DNA from: Bacteroidales bacterium | GTDB taxonomy: Bacteria > Bacteroidota > Bacteroidia > Bacteroidales > P3 | Direction of reading: 5' to 3' | Assembly (NCBI GenBank): GCA_028708845.1 | Contig: JAQVXZ010000006.1 | Location: 2,648-66,647, forward strand | DNA: 64,000 bases | In this document: positions 8,744 through 17,259 of the stretch, in pieces | How positions within the stretch are numbered: the first letter of the stretch is position 1 | Layout of the letters: each line of letters starts with the position of its first letter | Position numbers and translations under genes: made by a program | Notes under the pieces: model-generated | Database searches by the model: none | What the model was told of the DNA's origin: nothing | The model's input: only the letters and a program-made list of their open reading frames with translations

Positions 8744-9680
8744 GATGTTTAATATCTTTATGTGCTAAAAGTTCGAAAGGAAGGAAGGAAGAAACAAAGT
8801 AGTTATTATGTTCAATTGCCTTTGTAGTAAATGAAATAATTGGAATATCACTTTCTTTCAACATTTTTTGAGCAACAGCACCAATATAGTTATCAATAAC
8901 TCCTAACTCTTGGTGAGTCATAATCATCAGTAAATCTCCATTAACCTTTTTTGCATGATCTAAAATTACTTTATGAACAGGCGTTTCCGATTTGTCATAA
9001 AGCTTAGTGGTACAATTTATCCCTTCTTTTTCAACAATATATTTTGCCCTATTTAGCTTAGTATTTAGACGGCTATTCTTTGAGGAAATTCCCCCAGAAA
9101 GCACTCCAACAATATGAATGCTTGCTTTATAGTATTTAGCCCAAGAAACAGCCTTTAGAACTTTCTCCATAGTTTGTTTGGTAAGGTCAATTGGCAGTAC
9201 AATGTTCTTAAAACCATTTTCAGTAATCATTTCCTCCGAAACAGTGATAACAGGACATGGTGACTCGCCAACAATTTGCATTGTGCTTGCACCAAAAATA
9301 TTGAAATCATATCTCGACTCCTCCATCTTGCCCATAACAATATACTGAGCTTTTAAGATATTTGCTTGTTCTAAGATAACATCAATTGGGTTTCCTTGCT
9401 CAATAATAGTAATTACCCTAACTCCAGTTTCTTTTTTTGTTTGAGTTGCAATTGCTTTTAGCTTTGCGGTAACCTCTCTTTGTATCCTTCTATTATCTTT
9501 CTCACTCCTAAATAATTGAGAGAAGAAGTCGCCCTTCCTAATAACAGATAATAGGTATATCTCTCCTTTTAAGTATTTTGTTATTGTTACTGCCTCTTTA
9601 AGAGCAGAAACTGACTTAGGTCCAAAGTCATAAGGGACTAAAACTGCTGACTTTTTAATTATCTTTGCTGCCATATTCAA
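8733..9680 (-). CDS. tandem-domain universal stress protein
   Basis: The 315-residue protein contains two UspA-like halves. Half one (about residues 8-150) has VLVPYDFG and ends with VMGKMEE...SPCPVITV; half two (about 155-290) has IVLPIDLTKQTMEKV and IGAVAQKMLKESDIPIISF. The ATP-binding glycine motif is poorly conserved in both, so nucleotide binding is doubtful. An alternative start two codons in (9674) is equally good. A -7 element TATTTTTG lies at 9716-9723 on the minus strand. Confidence 0.82.
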   Translation of the reverse strand: MNMAAKIIKKSAVLVPYDFGPKSVSALKEAVTITKYLKGEIYLLSVIRKGDFFSQLFRSEKDNRRIQREVTAKLKAIATQTKKETGVRVITIIEQGNPIDVILEQANILKAQYIVMGKMEESRYDFNIFGASTMQIVGESPCPVITVSEEMITENGFKNIVLPIDLTKQTMEKVLKAVSWAKYYKASIHIVGVLSGGISSKNSRLNTKLNRAKYIVEKEGINCTTKLYDKSETPVHKVILDHAKKVNGDLLMIMTHQELGVIDNYIGAVAQKMLKESDIPIISFTTKAIEHNNYFVSSFLPFELLAHKDIKHLKG

Positions 9681-9715
9681 TTCTGTTTGTAAAAGATTAT
9701 ATTCTTATTATGCTA

Positions 9716-9723
9716 CAAAAATA
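9716..9723 (-). promoter_or_regulatory. -7 element of the tandem stress-protein gene
   Basis: Minus-strand TATTTTTG about 36 bp before the start codon, in the gap after the SDR gene. Confidence 0.45.
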
Positions 9724-9728
9724 CAAAA

Positions 9729-10442
9729 TTATATTATTTTCTTCCATATAAAGGTTGGAATAACGTACATAAACGACGATATCAACCCCCAATAGCTTGG
9801 TATGAATGTTTTTTTCTTTCCTTTTTCAATTGCTTTATAAAGAAGTCTTCCTGCTTTATCAAGATTAGTTGTTAGTGGATACTTAGTCTTCAAGAGTTCT
9901 GTATTAACAAAGCCTGGCATTATAGTAGTTACTGTAATATTATATTTCTTCTTTTCTGCCAACTGGCGTATTGCTTTCAAATACATAATATTATAACGCT
10001 TGCTTGCATTATATGAAGGACATCTCGACATTGTTCTTTCCCCTGCAACAGAAGCTATACCCACAATATGACCCTTTCCTTTCTCTGCAAAATAATGATA
10101 AGCAATATTTACAAGCTGAGTAAAGCCATAAACATTTACTTCCACAGTCTGCATTTCTTTTTCAATATCCATTTCTCTATTAACAAATCCTTTTCCAGAA
10201 GAGTAAACAAATACATCCATTCCTCCCATTTCCTCAATTAAGCTTTTTAGCTCTTCCTTTGCCTGAGGTTTTGTTGTATCAATCTTCTTAATAAAAACAT
10301 TTTTGGGGTTTATTTTCCTAATCCCTTCCAATAAGTTTTCCCTTCTGCCTGCAATTCCAACAATATTCCCTGCCTTAATATGATGTAGAGCTAATTCCTT
10401 TCCAAGACCAGAGCTTGCACCAATTATTATTATTCTCTTCAT
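9729..10442 (-). CDS. short-chain dehydrogenase/reductase
   Basis: A 237-residue classical SDR. The cofactor loop is IIGASSGLGKELA (about residues 5-17), followed by YSSGKG, then the catalytic serine region GIASVAGERT and YNASK (Tyr-x-x-x-Lys). The C-terminal end is hydrophobic (FMYVIPTFIW), suggesting membrane contact. The substrate cannot be predicted. It lies 23 bp after recR on the same strand and is probably cotranscribed with it. Confidence 0.88.
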   Translation of the reverse strand: MKRIIIIGASSGLGKELALHHIKAGNIVGIAGRRENLLEGIRKINPKNVFIKKIDTTKPQAKEELKSLIEEMGGMDVFVYSSGKGFVNREMDIEKEMQTVEVNVYGFTQLVNIAYHYFAEKGKGHIVGIASVAGERTMSRCPSYNASKRYNIMYLKAIRQLAEKKKYNITVTTIMPGFVNTELLKTKYPLTTNLDKAGRLLYKAIEKGKKKTFIPSYWGLISSFMYVIPTFIWKKII

Positions 10443-10465
10443 ATAAGATTTATAGTTTAGTAGTT

Positions 10466-11089
10466 CTAATCATTACTATTATGTACCTGACTAAATGGCA
10501 TCCTATTTAAAATGGAACGCCCTAGGGTTATTTCATCCGCAAATTCAATATTATCTCCAATTGCTATTCCTCTTGCAATGGCTGATACCTTAACATCGAA
10601 GGCTAGTAATAGCTTATTGATATAAAACCCTGTTGTATCACCTTCCATTGTTGTTGGAAGTGCTAGAATGATTTCCTCAATTGGGTTTTGATTAACCCTA
10701 TCTATTAATTGACTTATTGTTAGATCTCCAATACCAATACCTTCTATGGGAGAAATAACCCCTCCTAGAACATGGTAAACTCCTTTATATTGGTTGGTAT
10801 TTTCAATTGCAAGAATATCTCTTATATTTTCAACAACGCAAATCTGATTATGGTTTCTTTTCTCCTGAGAGCATATAGAGCAAATATCATTATCGGAAAG
10901 AGAATAACAGATTTTACAGTATTTAATATCTGTTCTCATCCTAAGAAGAGCGTTGCATAAGTTTTCTGTCGTTTGGTTTGGCTGTTTAATAAGATAAAGT
11001 GCAAGCCTTAGTGCCGAACGTTTACCAACTCCTGGGAGTCTGGATAATTCATTAACAGCATTTTCAACCAAAGTAGAGGGATATTCCAT
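10466..11089 (-). CDS. recR: recombination protein RecR
   Basis: The 207-residue protein acts with RecF and RecO to load RecA on gapped DNA. Visible parts are the helix-hairpin-helix LSRLPGVGKRSALRLALYL (about residues 14-32), the zinc finger CKICYSLSDNDICSIC (about 58-73), and the Toprim domain with CVVENIRDILAIE and ALPTTMEGDTTGFYI. Length is normal. RecF is encoded at the other end of the window. Confidence 0.95.
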   Translation of the reverse strand: MEYPSTLVENAVNELSRLPGVGKRSALRLALYLIKQPNQTTENLCNALLRMRTDIKYCKICYSLSDNDICSICSQEKRNHNQICVVENIRDILAIENTNQYKGVYHVLGGVISPIEGIGIGDLTISQLIDRVNQNPIEEIILALPTTMEGDTTGFYINKLLLAFDVKVSAIARGIAIGDNIEFADEITLGRSILNRMPFSQVHNSND

Positions 11090-11123
11090 ATATTTTAATT
11101 AGCTATGTTTGAAAAATTATAAT

Positions 11124-11163
11124 TACTTTTGCCTTTTATTTAGATAAATTCTTTACAAATATA
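11124..11163. promoter_or_regulatory. overlapping divergent promoters recR / symporter
   Basis: A plus-strand -7 element TACTTTTG (11124-11131) serves the symporter gene, and a minus-strand -7 element TATATTTG (11156-11163) serves recR. The two elements face each other, so the predicted start sites overlap by about 10 bp. A TTTG lies at 11187-11190 on the minus strand, 23 bp from its -7 element. Confidence 0.45.
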
Positions 11164-11180
11164 CAAATCTTTTCTGATCT

Positions 11181-12644
11181 ATGGAACAAATTATATTCTG
11201 GGTATTCGTTTCTTACACACTAGTCCTCTTTCTAATCACTTACCTAACATCACGCAAAGCCAATAATCAATCCTTTTACTCAGGAAATAAAAAATCCCCT
11301 TGGTTTGTTGTAGCCTATGGAATGATTGGTGCATCTTTGTCAGGCGTAACCTTTATGAGTGTTCCAGGTTGGGTAAGCGAGCGTTCATTTACCTATATGC
11401 TAACGGTATTTGGCTTTTTCCTTGGCTATATGGTCATTGCATTTGTACTTATGCCAACATATTATAAGCTAAACCTAACATCCATATATCAGTATCTAGA
11501 AACTCGTTTTGGGAAGTTTTCACATAAGACAGGCTCATTCTTTTTCTTGCTTTCCAGAACCCTAGGCGCATCTCTAAGAATGTTTATTGTTATTATAGTA
11601 CTTCAGAAATTTGTATTTTCACATTGGGGAGTGCCTTTCGAACTAACAGTCGTACTCTTTTTGCTTCTTATCCTCCTTTTCACGTTCAAGGGAGGGATAA
11701 AGACCATTATATGGACAGATACCCTACAAACAACCTTTATGCTAACTGCCTTAGTAATGTGTTTTGTGATGGTAGCTCAGGCAATGGATATGACAACAGG
11801 GCAGATGTTCTCTGTAATTTGGAAGAGTGACTATACAACCATTTTTGTCACCGACTCAGCAAGCCGTTTATGCTGGTGGAAACAAATACTTGGAGGAATG
11901 TTTATATCCATTTCAATGACAGGGCTCGACCAAGAGATGATGCAGAAAAACCTTAGTTGTAAGAATATCAAATCTGCTCAAAAGAATATGACAACTTTTA
12001 GCATAACCCTTTTCTTTGTTAACTTCCTCTTCCTTCTTCTTGGAGCAGCACTATATATTTATGCAAATACAATGGGTATTGATGCAAAAGGCGATAACCT
12101 ATTCCCAACAATAGCCATCGAACACCTTGGACCCCTTGCAACAGTAGTCTTTATAATAGGTCTAATCTCAGCCCTTTTCCCCTCTGCCGATGGTGCCCTA
12201 ACCTCACTTACAACAGCATTTTCCATAGACTTCCTTAACCTAGAGAAAAGACAAGACTATACAGAAAAAAAGAAAACAAGAGTTCGTCATATTGTCCACT
12301 TTCTTTTTGCAGTCCTATTTGTAGGAGTAATAATATTCTACTACCATTACGAAAATCAGCACCTAATAGATATACTCTACCAGGTAGCATCCATAACCTA
12401 TGGTCCATTACTAGGATTATTTGCTTTTGGACTCTTAACAAAGAGAAGAGTTAAAGACAAGTTTGTTCCCATAATAGCAATTCTTTCACCTGTTATTTGT
12501 TTTGTCCTAAACATGAATTCAAAAGCTTGGTTTAATTATAGCTTCGACTTCGAACTCTTAGTCCTTAACGGTCTTCTAACATTCTTAGGTCTACTTCTAA
12601 TCAGCCACAAAGCCGAATTAAAAAACACAAACGCTGTTTTATAG
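11181..12644 (+). CDS. sodium:solute symporter (SSS family)
   Basis: The 487-residue inner-membrane protein has about 13 hydrophobic helices and the SSS signature near the N-terminus (SFYSGNKKSPWFVVAYGMIGASLSGVTFMSVPG) and around residues 270-345 (GLISALFPSADGALTSLTTAF, with the sodium-site serines). The family couples sodium entry to uptake of sugars, amino acids, pantothenate or nucleosides; the substrate is not evident. The final codons overlap the first 21-mer of the repeat array at 12628. Confidence 0.87.
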   Translation: MEQIIFWVFVSYTLVLFLITYLTSRKANNQSFYSGNKKSPWFVVAYGMIGASLSGVTFMSVPGWVSERSFTYMLTVFGFFLGYMVIAFVLMPTYYKLNLTSIYQYLETRFGKFSHKTGSFFFLLSRTLGASLRMFIVIIVLQKFVFSHWGVPFELTVVLFLLLILLFTFKGGIKTIIWTDTLQTTFMLTALVMCFVMVAQAMDMTTGQMFSVIWKSDYTTIFVTDSASRLCWWKQILGGMFISISMTGLDQEMMQKNLSCKNIKSAQKNMTTFSITLFFVNFLFLLLGAALYIYANTMGIDAKGDNLFPTIAIEHLGPLATVVFIIGLISALFPSADGALTSLTTAFSIDFLNLEKRQDYTEKKKTRVRHIVHFLFAVLFVGVIIFYYHYENQHLIDILYQVASITYGPLLGLFAFGLLTKRRVKDKFVPIIAILSPVICFVLNMNSKAWFNYSFDFELLVLNGLLTFLGLLLISHKAELKNTNAVL

Positions 12645-12758
12645 AAACTCCCTTGCCAACATACACGTGCTATGTTGCCAACATAGGAGTAGTATGTTGC
12701 CAACATAGATGCCTTATGTTGCCAACATAGTAGCATCGAAACAAAGATTCAGAAAATT
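12628..12758. repeat. composite 3'-end array: palindromic 22-mers flanked by GAAAC-type 21-mers
   Basis: Units run almost without interruption: 12628-12648 (CAAAC-N3-GTTTT-N8), then four 22-bp units at 12649, 12671, 12693 and 12715, then one base, then 12738-12758 (GAAAC-N3-GATTC-N8). The last three 22-mers each contain the 15-nt palindrome TATGTTGCCAACATA, and the first is degenerate. The array starts inside the last codons of the symporter gene and ends 11 bp from the nhaA stop. No other terminator is visible in this convergent gap, so the array may take that role. Confidence 0.85.
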
Positions 12759-12769
12759 ATTATAAAGAT

Positions 12770-13927
12770 TTATTTTAGCAACTCTTCACTTTGGGTTTTC
12801 TTTAAGTTGATTGAAAGTAAGACAAGGCTTATGATTGCGGCTGTAAAGGATGCAATAAGTATCGCTATTTTTGCATTATTTTGTATCTCTGGCTGATTGA
12901 AAGCAAGCAGAGTTATGAATATTGACATCGTAAATCCAATCCCTCCTAAGAATCCGATAGATAGTATGTGTTTTAAGTTGATATTTTTTGGTAGTTTAAA
13001 GAATTTAGCTTTAACTCCAAGCCAGCTAAATAGGAATATCCCAATAGGTTTTCCCAATAGAAGTCCAAGAATTATTCCAATGCTATATGGCTGAGAGATT
13101 ATCTGAGAAAAATCTCCTTCAATCTTGATTGCGGTATTGGCAATTGCAAATATTGGGATTATGAAATAGAAAACAGGAATATGAAGTTTATCTTCTAACA
13201 TTGTGGAGCAAGAAAGGGTCTTTTTTCTACTAAAAGGAATGGTGAAAGCTAGAAGAACTCCTGTTATGGTTGGATGAATTCCAGAAAGATAAATGAAATA
13301 CCACATAACGATTCCTCCAATAATATATGGGATTAGGTTGTGGACTTTCTTATAGTTAAGAAATAGAAGAATAAAGAATATACCGATTGCAATTAGTAGA
13401 TTAGAAATTACTAAGCCCTTGGAATACATTATTGCAATAATTAGGATTGCTCCTAGGTCATCGAAAATGGCAAGGGCGATAAGAAAAACTTTAAGAGAGG
13501 TTGGAACTCTTTTGCCAAGAAGTGAGAGTACGCCAATTGCAAATGCTATATCGGTTGCCATAACTATTCCAAAGCCTGAGGTGAAATCTGAACCATAATT
13601 GAAGAAAAGGTAGAATAGGGCAGGCACAAGCATTCCTCCAACTGCAGCAAAAAGTGGAAGAAGAGCATCTTTGAAGTTTGAAAGCTCACCAATATAAAGC
13701 TCTCTTTCGAGTTCAAGACCAATAAGGAGGAAGAATATACTCATCAAGACATCATTAATCCAAAAATGTAAATCTTTTCCAAATAAACTTGTGTGCCAGA
13801 AGTCTATATAGGTATTTCCAAAGACGGAGTTGGCAATAATTAAGGAAACTATGGTTGAAAAGATAAGTAAGAGTCCTGAAATCTTATTGCTATGAAAAAA
13901 ATAGTCTAGTAGGTTTTTTATGCTCAT
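12770..13927 (-). CDS. nhaA: Na+/H+ antiporter NhaA
   Basis: The 385-residue inner-membrane antiporter exports sodium in exchange for protons. Family marks are present: ATDIAFAIGVLSLLGKRVP (the adjacent region carries the ion-binding aspartates), IFDDLGAILIIA, and the C-terminal GFLGGIGFTMSIFI. Length and the N-terminal FFHSNKISGLLLIFSTIVSLIIANS are typical. It is transcribed alone. A hairpin terminator upstream separates it from hydG, and its 3' end borders the composite repeat array. Confidence 0.93.
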   Translation of the reverse strand: MSIKNLLDYFFHSNKISGLLLIFSTIVSLIIANSVFGNTYIDFWHTSLFGKDLHFWINDVLMSIFFLLIGLELERELYIGELSNFKDALLPLFAAVGGMLVPALFYLFFNYGSDFTSGFGIVMATDIAFAIGVLSLLGKRVPTSLKVFLIALAIFDDLGAILIIAIMYSKGLVISNLLIAIGIFFILLFLNYKKVHNLIPYIIGGIVMWYFIYLSGIHPTITGVLLAFTIPFSRKKTLSCSTMLEDKLHIPVFYFIIPIFAIANTAIKIEGDFSQIISQPYSIGIILGLLLGKPIGIFLFSWLGVKAKFFKLPKNINLKHILSIGFLGGIGFTMSIFITLLAFNQPEIQNNAKIAILIASFTAAIISLVLLSINLKKTQSEELLK

Positions 13928-13964
13928 TATACGTTAACGTAAATAATGAATTTTTGTTTTATAG

Positions 13965-14004
13965 ATATAAAAAAACTCCAAGAGAATAAGGAAACTCTTG
14001 GAGT
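13965..14004 (-). terminator. rho-independent terminator of hydG
   Basis: On the minus strand ACTCCAAGAG (13995-14004) pairs perfectly over 10 bp with CTCTTGGAGT (13975-13984), loop 10 nt, followed by a run of T. It lies 48 bp after the hydG stop. Confidence 0.9.
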
Positions 14005-14051
14005 AATTCAATCAACTTTTGGAGGTAGTAAAAGTTAATTTGGAGGTAAAT

Positions 14052-15455
14052 TTAAAAATATATATCTCTTTCGCCACCGTGAATGGCAGCAAGGTTTTTC
14101 TTAACCTTTTCTTGTTGTTCTTTTCTTACATTATTGATATGCTCTTCAATAACTCTTAGTCCTAGTTCCTTTGTCTTAGGTGATGCAAAGTCTTCAAGGT
14201 ATTCTTGGAAGGTAAACATTGCATTTGGCAGACAGTATTGTTGAATTAGGCCTGGCTTAGCTATATCCATAAAGTCTTGTCCAACTCTTCCTTTCCTATA
14301 ACATCCTGTGCAGAATGAAGGAACATAACCTGCGCTTGCAAGTGAGTAGATAACTTCGTCTAATGTTCTATGGTCGCCTGTTGAGAATTGAGTTCCTGTT
14401 CCTTCTTCTTCGTGAGCGTAAGAGCCAGGGTTGGTTTTGGAAGCTGCTGATACTTGACTAACTCCATATTCAATCAATTCGTTTCTCATTGCGTCTTGTT
14501 CACGTGTTGAAAGAATGATGCCTGTGTATGGAAGTGCAATTCTAAGTATTGCAACAATCTTCTTAAAGTCATCATCTCCAACTGGGTTAGGAATGTTTTC
14601 TGCATCTGGTGCTCCAATTGCTGGTTCCATTCTTGGGACAGAAACAGTGTGAGGACCGCATCCAAAAGCTCTTTCAAGGTGATTAGCATGTTCAATCATA
14701 GCAAGAACTTCGAAACGGTAGTCAGTAAGACCGAAAAGTGCACCTATTCCAACATCATCAACTCCACCTTCCATTGCTCTATCCATAACGGTCAAACGGT
14801 TTAAAAAGTCAGCCTTTGGTGAGCCTGCTGGGTGGAAACGTTTATATAATATCTCATCATAAGTCTCTTGGAAACAAACATAAGTACCAATTTTTTCTTG
14901 TTTAAGCTTCATGAAGTCTGGAACATCCATTGGTGCAAGCTCAACATTAATTCTTCTCATATAGTCTCTTCCGTCTCTTTCCTTAACTGCGTATGTTGTT
15001 CTAATAGCTTCAACCATATAGTCTGTTCCATTAAAATCATTTTCACCACAAATCAAAAGAGCTCTCTTATGTCCTTGTTTCAAAAGTGCAGAAGTTTCTT
15101 GAGCAATCTCATCCATGGTTAGGATTTTTCTTTTAATAAGGCGGTTATCCTTACGGAAAGAACAGTATGTACAATTATTTACACATACATTACCTGTATA
15201 TATAGGAGCAAAGATAACAAGTCTTTTTCCATAAATGCTTTCCTTTGCAAATTTTGCAGTTTCCATTATTTGATGGATTTGAAGAGGGTCTTCTATTCTT
15301 AAAAGAACAGCTACTTCTTCTAAACTAAGGCCATTAAGTTTTGCTGCCTTGTTAAGAATTGTATCAATTTCTGATTGACTAGGAGCTTTTCCTTCAATAA
15401 GGTTATAAAGTTTATCCCTATCAATGAAGTTTGTGTTTCTTTCTGCTATATTCAT
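14052..15455 (-). CDS. hydG: [FeFe]-hydrogenase H-cluster maturase HydG
   Basis: The radical-SAM enzyme cleaves tyrosine and builds the Fe-CO-CN precursor of the hydrogenase active site. With the start chosen here the protein has 467 residues, the family length. The Cx3Cx2C cluster motif is C91-C95-C98 (VCVNNCTYC), and the C-terminal second-cluster region FCTGCYRKGR...QQYC is intact. An upstream ATG at 15542 would overlap the preceding gene by 41 bp and add residues the family lacks. It is expressed with the TM1266-type gene just upstream. HydE, HydF and the hydrogenase itself are not in the window. Confidence 0.93.
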   Translation of the reverse strand: MNIAERNTNFIDRDKLYNLIEGKAPSQSEIDTILNKAAKLNGLSLEEVAVLLRIEDPLQIHQIMETAKFAKESIYGKRLVIFAPIYTGNVCVNNCTYCSFRKDNRLIKRKILTMDEIAQETSALLKQGHKRALLICGENDFNGTDYMVEAIRTTYAVKERDGRDYMRRINVELAPMDVPDFMKLKQEKIGTYVCFQETYDEILYKRFHPAGSPKADFLNRLTVMDRAMEGGVDDVGIGALFGLTDYRFEVLAMIEHANHLERAFGCGPHTVSVPRMEPAIGAPDAENIPNPVGDDDFKKIVAILRIALPYTGIILSTREQDAMRNELIEYGVSQVSAASKTNPGSYAHEEEGTGTQFSTGDHRTLDEVIYSLASAGYVPSFCTGCYRKGRVGQDFMDIAKPGLIQQYCLPNAMFTFQEYLEDFASPKTKELGLRVIEEHINNVRKEQQEKVKKNLAAIHGGERDIYF

Positions 15456-15501
15456 TATATCTGTATTTAATTGTTTTTCTTTTCTTTGCTTAATGCTATC
15501 C

Positions 15502-15756
15502 TTAATTATATATTCCCTTAGCCAATATAGCTTTAACCTCAACGTCTTCCAAACGACCTAGCTTTCCAGTTAGGGCATTTATCTTATCGCTTGAAGATTC
15601 AATAACAAGGGTGATGATGTGTAATCCTTTATCTAAGAGAGGTAATCCCTGACGAGCTAATATAAAATCGGCATATTCTGACAATATATTATTGACAGTT
15701 GATGCTTGCGATTTATCGTATATAACTATAGAGATTGTACCAATTCTCTTTTCCAT
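15502..15756 (-). CDS. TM1266-family iron-only hydrogenase system putative regulator
   Basis: This 84-residue ferredoxin-like-fold protein (MEKRIGTISIVIYDKSQA..., then IITLVIESSSDKINALTGKLGRLEDVEVKAIL) matches the small family that commonly sits beside hydG/hydE and is annotated as a regulator, although its action is unproven. A GTG nine bases upstream is possible, but the ATG at 15756 gives the usual MEKRIG start. It lies 46 bp before hydG and has a -7 element at 15861-15868. Confidence 0.8.
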   Translation of the reverse strand: MEKRIGTISIVIYDKSQASTVNNILSEYADFILARQGLPLLDKGLHIITLVIESSSDKINALTGKLGRLEDVEVKAILAKGIYN

Positions 15757-15860
15757 TAGTGTCACTTTTGGATTAGATTAATAATAAATTTAAGGTTGAA
15801 TTTACTTGCTTTATGGAAGAGTTTTAATAAAAGTCTTTCACTTAGGTTTAAATTCAATTG

Positions 15861-15868
15861 CAAAAGTA
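15861..15868 (-). promoter_or_regulatory. -7 element of the TM1266-hydG operon
   Basis: Minus-strand TACTTTTG, about 105 bp upstream of the TM1266-type start. A weak TTG lies about 21 bp further upstream. Confidence 0.45.
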
Positions 15869-15968
15869 CAACAATTTTCTATTCAATACCAAGAAAAAGA
15901 GAATTAATTTCAAAATAAATCTATTTTCCTATTAATATAATTGCTGTAATTTGGTTAAGACTTAGGTT

Positions 15969-17177
15969 TTAGTCCAGTTCAAATATTCTTATTGTCTTTA
16001 CCTCTGCTTGTTTTGGAGTTAAAATAAAACCATATTCTTTTTCAGCATTCTTTAATGCCTCAGGAAGTTTAACTAATGGTTGCATATTATTTATAAGGAA
16101 GCGACTATCTTGCTTAATCATTATATGTTTTAATTCCTCTGGCACTCTAATAATAATGTTTTGACATTCACCAAAACTATGAACAACATATTGTAGCTCA
16201 TCTGAGTAAATAGTATAATCTTTTGTTTTAACCTCCTTCTCTAATTTAATCTTATCAATATCCTTTACTGTTAAGAAATATACAGTCTTAATTTCAGTAA
16301 TAGTATCTATTCTTAAATTATAATCCTTTGTCATTTTCTTTAATAAACTACTTAAATCAATATCGTTGGAGTCTTTACTAACAATATTAAGATTAAATAC
16401 CGAATTATCCTTTGGATATGTTTTAAATTGATAATCAAGTTTGTTTTCAATAAGATATGATGCTATTTTAGCAAGTGATGCTTTGTATATCTCAATTGTT
16501 TTACCACCTATTATATCAGGAGAATCTGTTGAGTAGAATCCAGAAACGCCACTAAGAGTTCCTTTGTAGTTGCTATCTTCTATATAAGTTGTTCCTCCAA
16601 AACTAATGATGAAGCCACTTAAAAACAATAATGCAAAATTATAAAGAGAGTGAGTTAAAATTGCATAACGTAATTTCGCACGAATAGCTATGAAACTTAG
16701 AACTAAAGCTAAGCCAAAATATAGAGGAAATGCAGCAAGATAATTTTCTAAGTCTAAGTTGCCATAATGACAAAGAGCAAATCCTAAAGATGTTAGCACT
16801 ACAAAAGAATAAGTTTGGACAATTGGTTTTTCCTTTAAAAGAAACATAATTGCAAGAAAAGCAAGAGCAAATATAAGTCCTGCATAAATATTCAAACTCA
16901 CTGCTATAAAAACACTAGCCAAAACTAAGGTAAGATATTTAGTCCAATTCTTTTTAATTGTCCAAGAACGGAAAGAAAGCTCTTCCATAATAGGAGCAAT
17001 AATAACAACTGCAATTAAAACAGTCCAACCATTCATATCCCTCATTATTTCTAATATTGGATTATCTTCAACACTAGTTTCTATATTAGAGAAAAGATTT
17101 GTAATTATTCCTATAAAAAATATGGCTAATCCAATAATTAATAAATAATTGTAGCCATGCTTTGAATTCTTTTTCAT
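15969..17177 (-). CDS. CPBP-family intramembrane glutamic protease (CAAX/Abi type) with C-terminal extension
   Basis: With start MKKNSKHGYN the protein has 402 residues. The first 215 form membrane helices with the family's catalytic motifs: EELSFR (E65, E66, R70), H137 in LGFALCHYGN, and H176/N180 in THSLYNF. The last 190 residues are soluble and have no recognisable domain. Members process prenylated proteins or peptides, or act in bacteriocin immunity; the target here is unknown. A longer start at 17213 is unlikely because the -7 element TACTTTTG occupies 17211-17218. Confidence 0.75.
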   Translation of the reverse strand: MKKNSKHGYNYLLIIGLAIFFIGIITNLFSNIETSVEDNPILEIMRDMNGWTVLIAVVIIAPIMEELSFRSWTIKKNWTKYLTLVLASVFIAVSLNIYAGLIFALAFLAIMFLLKEKPIVQTYSFVVLTSLGFALCHYGNLDLENYLAAFPLYFGLALVLSFIAIRAKLRYAILTHSLYNFALLFLSGFIISFGGTTYIEDSNYKGTLSGVSGFYSTDSPDIIGGKTIEIYKASLAKIASYLIENKLDYQFKTYPKDNSVFNLNIVSKDSNDIDLSSLLKKMTKDYNLRIDTITEIKTVYFLTVKDIDKIKLEKEVKTKDYTIYSDELQYVVHSFGECQNIIIRVPEELKHIMIKQDSRFLINNMQPLVKLPEALKNAEKEYGFILTPKQAEVKTIRIFELD

Positions 17178-17210
17178 AGTGATTTTTTGATTTATTAGAT
17201 TAATATTTGG

Positions 17211-17218
17211 CAAAAGTA
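17211..17218 (-). promoter_or_regulatory. -7 element of the CPBP protease gene
   Basis: Minus-strand TACTTTTG, 34 bp before the ATG at 17177. It argues against use of the upstream ATG. Confidence 0.5.
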
Positions 17219-17259
17219 CAATTAATTTCCAATAAACGGTGATAAGGAAAAATTATTGC

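Noticed and set aside
14052-15542. Longer HydG start
   Set aside because: It would overlap the TM1266-type gene by 41 bp and add residues absent from the family; the ATG at 15455 gives the normal length.
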